Counted from the first letter of the stretch, positions 14,061 through 27,300 are shown. The stretch is DNA of 64,000 bases from Ptiloglossa arizonensis (GCF_051014685.1 NC_135060.1:3100001-3164000); one strand, 5' to 3'. The notes: generated by a model from the sequence alone, not told the origin. Numbers and translations are program-made.

Positions 14061-15049
14061 AACGCGTTGTTGTACTTTCGGGCTCATTATAATTTCCAAA
14101 CAATTTCGAAGTCCTGAAATATCCTACGTTTAGACACTTGTAAACTGCGACATGTATAAGAGAGATAATAATTATAGGAGCATCGTTTTAAATCTTTCAT
14201 CTTAGGCACAGATATTTTCTTTCTTCTTAAACGAGCTTCTTCCAAACTGTTTGACAACCACTATTACAAGTGGAGCCGTTAAATATTTTTTTTTTTAATG
14301 TCTAGTTCTTTTATGATAGAATTCTAAGAATAAAAGTATTTGGGTATATTTATTCAAATTCAACAGTTTCCAAAGTTACTAATGTTGTAGAATCTTTATC
14401 GTTATTGGCCTTAAAGCGTTTTGGATTCGTTACAAAAAACGGTACATCGTTCTAGGTTCGCTGGTCAATAGTTAATATAAACTGTATATCATGAATGGAT
14501 TCATAAACTCACGCAGACTTAAGAGCGATGCATTAGGATTAGACACTTAAACTTACGGAACGTAAAAGCGGCTAAGTGTTAATTAGTCGAGATTCTTCCA
14601 TACAGAAGTAATTTCGCAACATCAAATCGCGTATAAGGCAGTGTTTACTCAACGTCGTTTCTTGTGGTTAATGTAACACTTATTCAAGCAACGGAATGAA
14701 ACGTTCTCGCGATTAATTAAGATTTTAACATTGCTCGGTACTATGACGCACGTACCGATAACAATGATAACACTGAGTATTTAAGTAGAATACGATTATC
14801 TGAATTGCACCGAACAATGTTGAACCGTTATCGATAGATAATTATTGACCAAGTATAATTCGTGAAACAAGCACTCAGTTTTCTCTAACATTAGATCGGT
14901 CAATGTACAGAAATCTAAACACAAATAGAAACAGTAAATTATTCAGAGCTTGTACGTTGGTCAAGGTTTAGTCGAGAAGAATTAAAAATCATAGACACGC
15001 TCAAGTTCCAATTATGGACAACATTAATGTCCACACGTGCCCTAATGGT

Positions 15050-15330
15050 CTAACTGGAGACCATACCGACCAAAGAATTAACTGGGAACCCGTACAACTT
15101 GGTGATTCAATTAGGAATGTATGGCAATCCAGTAGGCCAACTATGAACCCTCTATCTTCTAGTAGTCCGATCAGGAACTTGTGAACACCTGTTGGTTCAA
15201 CCAGGAACTCATGAAACTCAAAACCAATGTTCAATCGGAAACTCTGTATCTACCAGAAGTCCAACTAGAGGCTAAATACGCACCAAAAGTTCAATCGGGT
15301 ACCCTAGAACCGTGAACTAGGAACTTAACA
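15050..15330. repeat. Diverged minisatellite, 30-bp unit, about nine or ten units
   Basis: The anchor YCRAYYRGGAAC-like motif begins at 15078, 15107, 15137, 15167, 15197, 15231, 15261 and 15291, so the spacing is 29-30 bp with one 34-bp interval. Units share only part of their bases. The minus strand is open through most of the array (15001-15234) and reads a 10-residue periodic peptide such as KFLIGLLEDR and GFIVGLLDCH. Confidence 0.65.
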
Positions 15331-15429
15331 TATCCATAATAATCAATACTAATCATAAAATATAAAAGAAGAGAAACTTATCTAAATACTTTCCAAATTT
15401 CAACGTTCTGTCTTTTTAAACAAACTCGT

Positions 15430-15926
15430 AGTATACTCGAGTGTATAAACGTTTAATTAAATTACATATTTTCAATTTTGGAAAACGAAATGACTTTCCG
15501 AACAACCCAATAGAATAGTGAGCGAAGAGTATTGTTCAATGTAGTACTGTTCGATAAGTTTCAATAGAAGTGAGAGAATACTTACTATTGGCTTGTTCCT
15601 CGAGTGATTTCGTTTTTTTTCGGTGAAAATGAAACACGATTTTTCTAGAATGTAGAAAAATTTAATTAGATTACGTATTCTCAATTTTGGAAAACGAAAT
15701 GACTCTCCGAACAACCCAATAGAATAGTGAGCGAACAGTGTTGTTCAATGTAGTACTGTTCGATAAGTTTCAATAGAAGTGAGAAAATACTTACTATTGG
15801 CTTGTTCCTCGAGTGATTTCGTTTTTTTTCGGTGAAAATGAAACACGATTTTTCTAAAGTGTACAAACATTTAATCAAATGACATATTCTCAATTTTGGA
15901 AAACGAAACGACTCACCGAAGAAGCC
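15430..15926. mobile_element. Tandem array of a mariner-type MITE with 209-bp period
   Basis: The block with TAGAATAGTGAGCGAA recurs at 15511 and 15720. Each unit has a MITE copy in reverse orientation (15588-15718 and 15797-15924, starting TTGGCTTGTTC, ending with or near AACCCAA before TA) plus about 75 bp of identical flank with GTACTGTTCGATAAGTTTC. A 5'-truncated copy (about 15430-15508) precedes them. The near identity of the two units suggests a recent duplication. Confidence 0.75.
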
Positions 15927-16822
15927 AATACATCTTCGTCCGCTACCCCTACGACCGCGACTAAATTAAATGAACGATACCCGGTAGGTACGTTCCACGG
16001 CAGAAGCGTCTCTCCCTTATTTCCAAAGTTCCATCCCGTCTCCGTGATTACGTTCCACCCCCACACCTAGCCAACCCGATCGATTTGTAAGTGCTCAATG
16101 CATTCCTCGCCCTCATCTTTGAGCAAAGACGAGGGCTAGACCAGACCAGACCAGAGGCCGGTCCCGCGCATCTACGTTCGGACAATTTCGGTCCGCACCG
16201 CACCGAAAGGATGAGAGAGACCCCCAGACCAACGTCTTCGGTATTTAATAAACATTCCACGAAACCCGCAGTTTTGCCGCGATCCGATACCGCGATGGAC
16301 AAAAGGGATAGCAGCACTCGAGAGGGTAGTATCGTGGCGTGCCAGATGACGCTGGGGGAGCACGAAATTTTTCCCTCGAAAATAATTCCAAGGGGAGACA
16401 GGACGAAGCTTTCGTTCAATTTTCACGGTGCTTCGTGGAAAATCTGATCCGGTCGGAGCAACCGAGTATCCGGTTAAATTACGAAAGTAATTAAATCATT
16501 AACAAGGGACGAGTTTGCGACGCAATCGACGGATACGTACAGGGTTTCCACGGTCTCGTCTATAGCCTATTCTACTTCACCTGTTCCTTCGCCTCGCCTT
16601 CTGTACAGGGCGTTTCCTTTATCGCGGCTATCCGGAACGGTTCGGTCCGTCCTTTTCTTTTAGTAAAGTGGTAAATGATCGTTTCCAAGGGATACCTGGA
16701 ATAAATCGATTCTCTTTCGAAGCTCAGTTTCGCTTTCTTTTCAACGAGCTATAACATATTTTTAGTGTCGTATATATGTAGATTATAAAGGAACAAATTT
16801 AACAAATTTAACAATTTATATA

Positions 16823-16955
16823 TTAGGTTGTTCGGAAAGTGATTTCGTTCTCCAAAATGGAGAATGTATAATTTAACGTAATGTTTATACACTCTAAAAG
16901 AATCGTGTTTCATTTTCACAAAAAAAAAAAGAAAATGACTTTCCGAACAACCCAA
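16823..16955. mobile_element. Mariner-type MITE, full length
   Basis: It begins TTAGGTTGTTCGGAAAGTGA and ends GACTTTCCGAACAACCCAA, terminal inverted repeats of about 24 bp with one or two differences. It is 133 bp with no coding capacity. TA precedes it. The internal part includes CTCCAAAATGGAGAAT and CACTCTAAAAGAATCGTG, shared with the other copies. Confidence 0.75.
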
Positions 16956-18639
16956 TGTATAAATGACCTCGAATAACGAAAATATTTATAGAGGAAAAAC
17001 GAGTTGTACACAATTTTCGTCTCTCGATGGAAATATCAATTCTTGCCTCATTGTTCGTTATTTTGTTCATTTTTATCTTACCGGGCACACGATCAATTAC
17101 TTTCAAGCGATAATGTAATGTATGCGCGTCTGTGTAAATTTCTTTTTCTCTCTGTCTCTGTCCGGTTTTCTGCTTTGTACTTTTGTTAAATTTTATTTTG
17201 TTTCGGAATCCTTTGACCACATTCTCGGTATCCGATCACTGCCCGTTTAATTCGGCATTGATCAATTCCGTACATGCGATTACCGAGTGTTCTCGTGCGA
17301 AAAAGGACCGCGCTCACGTGTGAATCCTTTGAAAGTATTAAAGTTCAAACATCATTTTGTACAAAGGGTTGCAATTAACTATTTAAAGAATTAGTCGTTT
17401 GCCACGTTTTGCAATTAGAGTCTGCGCGTATAATGGAAGAATTTAGCGAGGAAAGGGACGTCGATGGTTCTACACTGTTTCGTGAAATTTGGTGAAAAAT
17501 GCAATCGATTAAACCCAAACGACGAACACGTTCTCTCGTAGTTTTTAATTATCGTTACGATTGATTCTATCGATTTATTTTAATTCATCCATCGGAACGA
17601 AGTTTACTTTCTTTACAAATATACCGAATTTAATTTTTGTCCTTTCGAAATTCGGTTTTTGTAACTAAATGTAAGTCAATATATCGGAATAACGAAGAAA
17701 ATTTATTCAGGAAGAACTTAGGGTTCTATTTTAAATAAATTTCTTACTATAGTTTTCAACCCTTGTCTTAGTACAATAAATATGTATATTTGTGTGTAAA
17801 CATAGAGGAAAATTATTAGTAATTATTTCGACTAGGTTCGTTTTGTTTCCCAGCTTGAATTTATGTACAATTTCATACTGTATTGTGTACAGAGTTTACC
17901 TTCTCGATCTGCATATTCCCATCGATGGGAATAATTCCCCCGATTCATAGAAAGGAAATGGCCGATGTAATCGAGCTTTCTTCCGACACAGACCTTCTTC
18001 CAGCTAGTTTTTTCTTCATTTTCTTCGGAGTTTGTAATTGCTTCACCGAGGACGAACGTTCTCGTGTTTTTCTTAATATTCTGCCGATCGATATTAACGC
18101 TTTTAATTGTAGAAAAGGACATTCTTTTACAAACAACTGATGTCATCTTTACCTGGCTTGTCATAACCGCTAAATGTTTCAAATTTATGCATACACTTTG
18201 AGGTAAGAGATCTCGTACACTCAAAAACTGAATATCTTTCTACTTCGAAGAATAATTCTACAATGCATACAGTAACTAAATTTTGAATTATCCTTGAACA
18301 AATGTATCGATAACGTTACTTTTCCTTACGGTCCGAGTCTTCCTGGCTCGACAAAGAAGAACCGTACGCAAAATCTGGGAACACGCGAAATCAACGAATA
18401 GAATTCAACGTACCGAATTTAACACAGCGAAATCTCGTAAAAAAAAAAAAGAAAAAACGCTCTCCGTACCTCGACGGACGATAATATCGATCATCGTCGC
18501 GATATTTCATCGCGGTTGCGGGGTTAATTCGCGTACACCCTTGGGTTCGAATCCAGTGAAAACAGAGACCTTCCGTTCGGTAGCTACGTACCTATCCATC
18601 GTACGTCTCGCCCCGTGTGCTTTCCACGTCGAGGAGGGT

Positions 18640-18981
18640 ACGCATGAATAATAAAGAAATATGCAAAGAGCCCGCACTTCCTATTCATTCGAATTGTATC
18701 AATTAAACGGGGCCAGACGGGAGACAGGAAGGTCATTGACCGGTATCAGTTTCACTCCAACAGCCCCGTCCTTTGTATTCGTGGCGACTTTCTCCGCGAG
18801 AGCGAACCGAAAGGTATTTTTCCACTAAAAAGGAGCACGGGCTGGGAGTATTAATGCAGACCGGAGGCCCCCCGTCGCACGTTGTAAAGGTGCATCCGTT
18901 GGTGGAAAATGCGCGAGCGTGGAAAACGTGTGCGAGGAGAGCAGATCGAACGGTGGTTTTCGAGCAAGGGACGAAAGAGAG

Positions 18982-19067
<86 letters not shown>

Positions 19068-19330
19068 ACGAAAGGGTAAGAGAGCCGCGGATAGAGATAT
19101 TCAGAGATGCAGTCGGCTACTTTACGTCGCTGCAGGAGACCCTATGCGACGCTGAATTTACATAAGCGGCTTTTCTCCGGGCGAAGCTTTTCTCTTGGTC
19201 CTAAACAAATATTGACCGGGCTACCTTCGCCTCTTCTCGCCACCTGTCATCGTCAAATGGTCTTTAGCTGACCAGGCGCATTATAACGTGAACATTAAAC
19301 GGGAAGACTGCGTGACAAATAACTCGGTGA
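18640..19330. promoter_or_regulatory. Candidate conserved noncoding element around the (GA)n tract
   Basis: Non-repetitive GC-richer sequence on both sides of the GA run. It includes E-box-like CACCTG and CAAATG close together near 19240-19260, POU-like ATGCAAA near 18661, and GCGCATTATAACGTG. A GA tract (GAGA-factor type) beside such sites would fit an enhancer or promoter. There is no transcript evidence. Confidence 0.22.
18990..19065. repeat. (GA)n microsatellite
   Basis: An uninterrupted GA run of about 76 bp, preceded by a short CACA stretch. Open frames through it (Arg-Glu or Leu-Ser runs) are artefacts. Confidence 0.95.
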
Positions 19331-21126
19331 TGCTCCGGACCCGAGGCTTCGGTTAGAATCGATTACGAAATTCTTAGCGGATTCACGGATCGATGGAGCT
19401 CGACCGAGATGGACTCGTTGCGATTTTCAAGAGGCATCGGACACTACGTTGCGCGAATCGATAACGAGGTGCGAGTCCGATCGAAGAATTGCGGGAGAAT
19501 ACCGTACCTCCTCGATAGGAGTCGCGAAACTGACTTCTATCGGAGACTTTTAACGAGTACGCGATTTTATTGCTGGTAGGAGATATCTTCTCGTCGGTGA
19601 ATTTTAACTAGTAGACGATTTTAATAAGGAGTTGATCTCTTTACGCTATTTGTAGCCAAGTGTCACATGTATCGCTGAGCGAGAAGTGTGAAGGAGATGC
19701 ACAAGAGAGCGAGTGAGATAGAATTTTAGCACCGAGTGTCACACTACGTGTGTACTGTATTCTAATGGCGAAGTGTTTTTGGCAGAAGTGAGTTCAAAGA
19801 TTACGTTGATTGAAAATAATTCGAACGAGGTGGTGTTTGGGTTCCATTGGCGATACTTGAAATAAAAAAGTACAATGCCTGCATACATTGCATACATCTT
19901 ATAGAAAAATATAAAAAAATGAAATATTCGCATTGGTAATATTCGCTAGGATTGGAATCATTCGAATAGTTTGTACTACTTATAAATGAATAGAAACCTA
20001 TTCGTTTGTAATTTTGTTAAGAACTTTGAAATGTTGTTCGAATCGCGAATATTGTTGTTAAATCCTTTTTCATTTTCGTCACACCTCGCTATTGTCGATT
20101 AATATATCAATTTCGCGAAACTGATCACTTTTATCTTGCAGCTGTCTTATAAAGTACTTAAAGTATGTAATTCTCGCAGAATGAAAAATGGTTTATTTTA
20201 CGATTTTTTGATGCGACCACCAATGAACATTAATCGTATATTTAACGCTCGAAGGATCACGTTGACGACGTAAAAATCTCTCTGTCCCTTGAAATCACGG
20301 GTCCATCTTGAATCACTTGTTGCGACTGTACATGTGCGTACGTACTGTATATTTCATGACCTTATTTCATGAGGTTAATTCTTAACGACGGACCACTTAA
20401 TTTCATTTTCTTCCTTCTGAATCTACCACGTTCATATAGTGGCCAGTTTGTGTTTAATTAAATCAATAAAGACGGGACGAAAATGAAATAGTTAAATTAA
20501 AGAAACAAGTCGGGTTCCTTTTCAATGTTCATAATATAAAAATTGTGGTTGCGATTGGACGAATTAAAATGCCTATGAACGTGCCGTTGAAATAATATAT
20601 AAATAGAATAATGTATAATTTAAAATAGAATATTCCTCGATTTCTCAAATAATGGAAACCATTTTGTTGCTCAAGAATTAATAAGAAACGTGGAAAATAA
20701 CGTAAAAAGAGAAACCGTATAACTTGTAAAAATTAATTTTCCGAATAGTTACCACTTCACCTCAAAGAATCTATGCAAGGAGTAAATGGTGTGCAGTTGG
20801 TGAACACTTTCTCCGCACAGTTACCAAACTTTCCCGAAAGTTTTTACGGCTTAATGTAAACTTATAAGTCTATTTACCTCAAAGACGTGTATTGAGATAA
20901 GCGTTTTTTAATCGTTTGTAAATCGAGCGTGCAATAAGAAAATAAAGAGAGATCTTTGAGAAACTTTCCAAGGATGACTATCGAACAAGTTTGATATAAT
21001 TATTTTCGGATCGTTCGAAGACATCGCTTAGAATGGTGTCGAAACACGTATCAGTCTTTTCATTAGTTGCATCTAAATCGATTAAACGACGAGATTGCTA
21101 ATTTTGTCGTAACCTTTTTGTTGCAG

Positions 21127-21332
21127 AACGCAAGCTGTTCGTTGGCATGCTGTCGAAGAAATTCACCGAAAATGACGTCAGGAACATGTTCAGTGTCTAT
21201 GGGACTATCGAAGAGTGCTCGGTGCTGAGGGACAGCACCGGAAAGAGTAAAGCCTGTGCCTTCGTTACCTTCGCTAGTAAACAATACGCCATCAACGCCA
21301 TTAAAGCTCTTCATCACTCGCAAACGATGGAG
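21127..21332 (+). CDS. CELF: CELF exon: RRM2 core
   Basis: The acceptor is ttgcag at 21121-21126 and the donor is gtcagt at 21333. The exon starts with the last two bases of a split Glu codon and ends in phase 0 after MetGlu. It encodes RKLFVGML (RNP2), the helix that follows, IEECSVLRD and the RNP1 strand KACAFVTF, then [12 protein letters not shown]. Bruno/CELF proteins normally have Gly in RNP1 where GCC (21252-21254) gives Ala here. Frame and splice sites are unambiguous. Confidence 0.95.
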
Positions 21333-24300
21333 GTCAGTAGAATTAACACGCAGCGGTTTCGCACGTATGCACTATTTCGTTCACTCGTGGTAGTTCTCGA
21401 AATAATTGCAACGTTAATAATCGTACCATATCGGTTAAAATTCCTGCTCTTCCTGGATAATAAAATATTCGTAATATTTTGAAAATGTCTCGAGTTGAAA
21501 AATAATTCAATAGCCACTGTACGATTTCAAATCGTACCTGTTGAAAATTTATTACAGATACAGAGTCCAATTCTCATTTTTCTTGCGAACGTCTTTGAAA
21601 TTCTCTTCGAAGTAACTTTTTTATTTTCTTACGAAGAATTGGCGTTAATTAACATCAACGCGGAAGAAATTACGAGAAATTTGAATTCATCGTCTACTTT
21701 GCATTACATCGGTCTGCGTTGTAACAATACCGGGAAAAATATTAATTTAGACTTGTAAATATTGGTATAAGTAACTTCCTATTTACTTTTTCATTTCAAT
21801 GTTAATTCCTCTTTATTCTGAAAAAGACTCGAAACACGCCGTCGAGAATGTTTAGTATAATACTATCCTTGCATCGAGTAATATTTTTACTGTATAACAA
21901 TCAGTATATATATATATATAATGTGTGCTATTTACATTGGTGGTGTCTACACAAGGTCAATAGTATTGCCAATATTCGATATTGCACAGTATCTAGGGAT
22001 GCTGTTGTGTATCGATGCAATATATTGAAACAATCAAAAAGTGTTCGATACCATTGAAGCTCTCTGAACCTACCGAAAATATATACCGTATAAATATATA
22101 GTATAAAGTGTGCGAGGGAAAAGATTGAAAATATTGTTTCCCTCCGTAATTGTATATGCTTCCCTCCGTTTCGTATATGGTTCTCGGTACGATTGACACA
22201 ATATTATTACTTCGATAATATTGATCGTGCGTGTGTACCTACACACAATAATCAGGTTGCTTGTGTTACAGTGTGCGCCACGGGTCTCGTGTACCGGCCA
22301 CATAAATTATAATTGCCAGAATTTATTAAGCTACGGTAGAAGCGAAAGGTGATGGCGAATCATCGGTTTCCCATCGCGGGGACATCAACGGAACGTTTGA
22401 ATCGACGTCGAGCTGAAAGTGGTCGGCCCGTACGTTCCCAATTAAATAAATAAAGAAAAGTTAGCGAACGAGGGCGGAGTCAAACGGAGCACGGCCCTCG
22501 TGGAAGAGGAGAAAACGAGAGAAAGAGAAAAGCGGGAGATTCGTTAAGTGTACGCGGCTCGTTTCTTTTCATAGCGGTTCAATGAGGTCGTCGGACATTG
22601 GCTCGGTGCCATTATCACCCGAGGAAACGTCCGTGCATCCACAACCCCGGCTATACAGTCACCTCGACTCGATGATATACCAATTTAACTCGGGCTAACC
22701 GAAACCGAGCAAAGAAAACCTCTCGAACGGCCCGACACCTCGATGATTCGAAACGCGCGCCGAGACTTTCCCGACCGCTTCTTTTCCGATCGCTCGTCCC
22801 AGCTCTCCTCACCCTTTCTTCTTCTTCTTCTCTCTCGTCTTCTTCGTGGGCTCTCAGTGTCTCTAGGAATCGTAACCGTCGCGCGCTCTAGAAGCTCTCA
22901 GCCGACCGAAATTCGAGCAGTATCGAACAAGGTTACCGTCAATTTTTCGTTACCTTGGAATTTTATACGGTGCTTTCTTATACGTAATTTGAAAAAATCG
23001 AGAACGAAGGGGAAGAATACGAATTGGACGTTATTTCGAAGTGCTAGGATCGATGTAATAATTTTCTAGCGTTACATAATTTTAAAGTAATCCTTTCTGC
23101 GCAAGGCTCAGGGTTCAACGTTCGATTCGTAAAGGTTGAACAGAGTGATTTGTTTTCTTCCCTCTCGCCTTCTTTGTTGATTCTCCACGGCTGTTGGAAC
23201 GATAACTGTCGCGCGTGCAAGTAACCGCGTCCCGGAAACTCCCAGTCGACCGAAATTCGAGAAACGAAATATCAAAGGAGGTTATTGTCGATTTTTTGTT
23301 ACCCCGGGATTTCGTACGGTGTCCCCAAATACGCGTTGGGAACGTATGTTGAAAAAACACATCGAAAATGTAGAATAAAATTTGTTTGCACAAGGCTCAG
23401 GGTTCGGTGTTTAGTTTGTATACATTCACGTGGAGGCAATTTTTCCAAGCCTTCGACCTTCTTTCTGTCGCGGGTCGAGGCCGGGGCTCGTGTACACGAC
23501 GAGGAGAGCCAACGGGGTACGCTAAGAGAGAGCGAGACAGAACAACAACCAGCGAACCTCGGTCTAGTTACGTTCAACAGTCGGCAGCCGCGAGCGATCA
23601 TTATTGCGGCCAAGATGAATCATCCGTTAAACAAGATGAGAATTTTTATAGTTTTCATTACTCCTTTGTGACGGTATCGTCAACGAATCGACGATGCCCT
23701 CGCGGTGAAAATGAGTCCAAACACGACCCTCTTCGGACTATTTTTAGTTACTTTTAATTATACGTGGTAAATTACAAGTTTTCTTCTAAAAGCAATTTTT
23801 ACTTATCAATTATTACTTCTGTGCATTGTATACAGATACGATATACACAATTTAAGTGATCCATAAAACGGGATTTTTTTTAATACACGTATACCCTACA
23901 TATTTTCAAAATTCATCGTTTAGAAAACAACGTTCACCAAATTTTATTCTATATTTTTATTTTATATTTTTATTCTATATTTTGTTTCTATATTTTTATT
24001 CTATACTTTTATTTATTTTTGCGCAAAGATTGCCCCTTTTTGGTTGAACTACGAGTGAAGGAACAACCTATAATTTTGCAGTTGTTTCAATTTTTCTGTA
24101 ACGAAGACGAACTAATAATTCCGTGACTCGAACCTCGTTTTTTTTTCGATCGGTCTACGTAGCGAGAAAGTCTGCGTACTTAAAGCAGTCTTGATTGTCT
24201 CTTAACGCATTTTAAACCGGGCACATAACAGTGCGATGACTCAGAGCTTCGTTCAAATAAAACCGACAGTCATTCACCTAGGTTATACAGTGTCCCGAAA

Positions 24301-27300
24301 TAGGTAGTACAATCCGAAAGAAGGCGATTCCTCTCGAGAAAGTCTATTGAAAATGTGGATTCGATTTTTTTTAACGATTTCGTTTCCGAGAAATAAAATT
24401 TAGAAATTTATGAAGCGACTCGATCGAGTCCCAACTCTGTGCGTCTCTTACAAATCCTTGTCACGTTTGTGTTCACAGTGTACGTAATTGCAATTGAGAA
24501 TTAAAATCTTGACAATCCAAGTGATATTTTAAAAGGAAAAATCTACTTTGTAGATTGAAACGACAGTTTGTTCTGTACGTTCATTATGCGATATTCTTCG
24601 TTAACTCGGTGAGTACTGCGGATGCTTATAGCAACCTTGCATATGTAAAGAAGAAGAAACGTTCTAAGAAACAATTCAATATTCTTAAAGGTGTGGACAT
24701 CCATTATGTATCTTTAACGGAAGCTCTTCGTATAATATCCTCTGACAGTATAACGTGTAGCAATTTTTTTTTTTCAATATTTCAATTTATTATTTCAACG
24801 TCTGTATTAATATTTTTTCAAAGGATTAAGCATTTTTTAATAAGTAGCTTTACCGAAATTTCGACCGCAATTATCCGAAACAATTACCAAATATTGTCAA
24901 ACAATCGCATAAATTTTTGATTCGTGTAATCCGTTACTAAAATAACGTTTTATTAAAATTGATGATTATTCGAATAATATGCTAATCGTATGTATATGAG
25001 TAGTATTCGTATTCGCATCAATAATGATGTGTCAAAGGTGAACGAGTAAAATTTTATTCCAGTGTCCTTTTTAAAGAATATTCGAACAAAAATTGTTTAC
25101 TGTTATTGAAACTGATTTAAAAGTCATACGATGTTTACAGATAATAAATATCAAATATGTAGCAATATAATCTCGTACTTAATTCGTTACGATCGAAGGA
25201 TGCATTTATATTTGAATAACAACGCATTTAATCGACGTATTATTTATATCTTATATTTTTTCAAAAATATTCCGTCAACTATTATTTCTAGAAATAATTG
25301 CAACTCCAGTCGCAACTAATAATTCTTACAAAAACAATAAATATCGTCTTGCTTAATATGTATTACATAATTGTAAAAGCATTTTGACATTTTGAAAACG
25401 GTTTTTCTGATCTTCACGAAATACAACGTATCTCGGATTTTTAACTATATTTAACATCGAGTAATCGAATACAAAATATACAAAGTGGAGTATACGTGGA
25501 TCGTTGATCGATATTATCGCGAAGCTCCAAGTAACACGGATCGGTATCGTTGTTTCCATTCTGGAATTATTCCGATAAATGTTTTAACGGATGCATCGAG
25601 TAATTGAATGTAAGCATAATGGAGAAAGAAACCGATCGAAGTGAATTCCGCACACTCAACGGAATTGTTTCTCCCGGTTCGGCGTGGTACGCCTATGTAA
25701 TGCACTATTTCGACCAGTGAAAGCAAATCGTGCCAAGGCATGCATGCGGGTACCGCGGCAATTCCATTTTGATATCATGAATATTTCCTGTCGCAGGTTC
25801 CTCGAACTTGCTCGTCGTGGTTCACTTAACTCGCACGATTTCATGTTTCCGATTCCCCGCGTAAACAGCCCCGCGTTTCGTGCTCTCCTTTATGCTACGC
25901 GATCGTCGCCGACCGTACATTACAACGATCGCGACTAATTGTCGTTGGCCTCGTGGAACGCACGACCCGTAAATTATCGCGACAATTTTCTACCTTTACA
26001 ACATTTGAACGTGAGTTACGTTTCGATTAGACGAAGCAAACGCGGCCTACTTCGGCCGACAAATGGATATCTCTCGAAAAGCACGTTGAATTTACAAAAT
26101 TGAACACACCGCGGCCCGAAGGAAAGTCGATACTTCGGTCAAATTTCACCGTGATAAAAGGGATGCCAAATGGGTCAAGGACACTCGACAGCCGATCGTT
26201 TTTTTTTTTCTTTTTTTTTTTGTAATGCAGTGTACCTTTATCTCGCGAAACGATAACTTTTAAACGCGCGACTTTTCAGCTCGGTGCAGTTCCAAGTAAT
26301 TTATTCGATATAATTTATGTTACGCGTAGATAATGAAATGTACTGCAAAGAGGATGTGAAATATTTCGTAGGAATTTTTCAGTTTACTCGATTAAAAAAA
26401 ATACTATAGCGTTCTACAGGGTAGACTCGAAATATCGATACAATTATCTTTGTTGTACTTTTATTTGTTACCTGAATGTAAGAAAATTAATTTTGTTCAC
26501 TTTAATATTGAAAGATTCGATTACCTTGGAAAATTCATCAGATTTCACCCTCCAACAATTATTAATTAATTATGATTGATATTCGAACTGATTGTCGAGT
26601 GCTGTCGTCTGTTCTTTTATTTCTGTCGAGTTGTAAATGTAATTAATCGGTGATCGAAGTTAACGTAAGTGGTAGGTATCGGTATAATGGTTGCATGTCT
26701 CAATAGGTCTGAAATTGTTTGAAGACAATCCTCGGAATGTTTCGGTACAAGACTATCAATTTCAAACGTAAATACACCGATGTCGTTAAAACACATCTCG
26801 GTCCTGTCGCTAACCACAGGCATTTGTGTATCCCTTTGAATGTTTTATCATTTGGCAAGTGTCTATTAGGAAAACGTACCACGTGCAGGTGTCTTGCTAA
26901 AACAACGTTGCAATCAGCAAGGCCATACGTTGAACGCATATTTCTGCATGTGTGTAGTTCGTCATTATCGCTTCAAAATAGAAACTACCACAGAACTGTA
27001 TTAAAAATGTCAAACGCGTACTACTCTTGTACAGAAAATGGTGTAGCGCATAGAATATTGTAAAAGCATTTACAAACACGGTTAGAAAAGTTGTACACTA
27101 TGTATGAAATAGAGAGAACGATTAAAATCAGGAATCGAAAAAGTAGTTTATATTTTATGATACAAATATTAAAAAATTTGCGCGATAAAAGTCCTACGGA
27201 AGTATTTCAAAAGGTTGCTTGCAAACCAACAAACCCACGATGATAATCGTGATGCAAAAATACATATTTACATCCTGTAATGTAATAAATCAGTGAGTAG

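Larger units (their letters stand above)
1..21126 (+). other. CELF: Presumed upstream intron of the CELF gene, no coding exon recognised
   Basis: No open frame in this stretch on either strand resembles RRM1 or any other family I recognise. Because exon 21127 begins inside a codon, an exon must lie upstream, so the stretch is read as one intron of more than 21 kb. It holds the repeats, MITE fragments, minisatellite and GC-richer islands listed separately; the rest is ordinary AT-rich sequence. Confidence 0.7.

Noticed and set aside
18541..18565. GGTTCGAATCC, a tRNA T-loop-like word
   Set aside because: The flanking bases do not form a T stem and no acceptor or anticodon stem is found at the right distance.
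18773..19165. Frames with long Arg-Glu or Leu-Ser runs
   Set aside because: They are translations of the GA microsatellite.
24280..24420. Sequence starting ACAGTGTCCCGAAATAGGTAG that looks like a retroelement end
   Set aside because: No second copy in the window and no ends definable, so not listed as an element.
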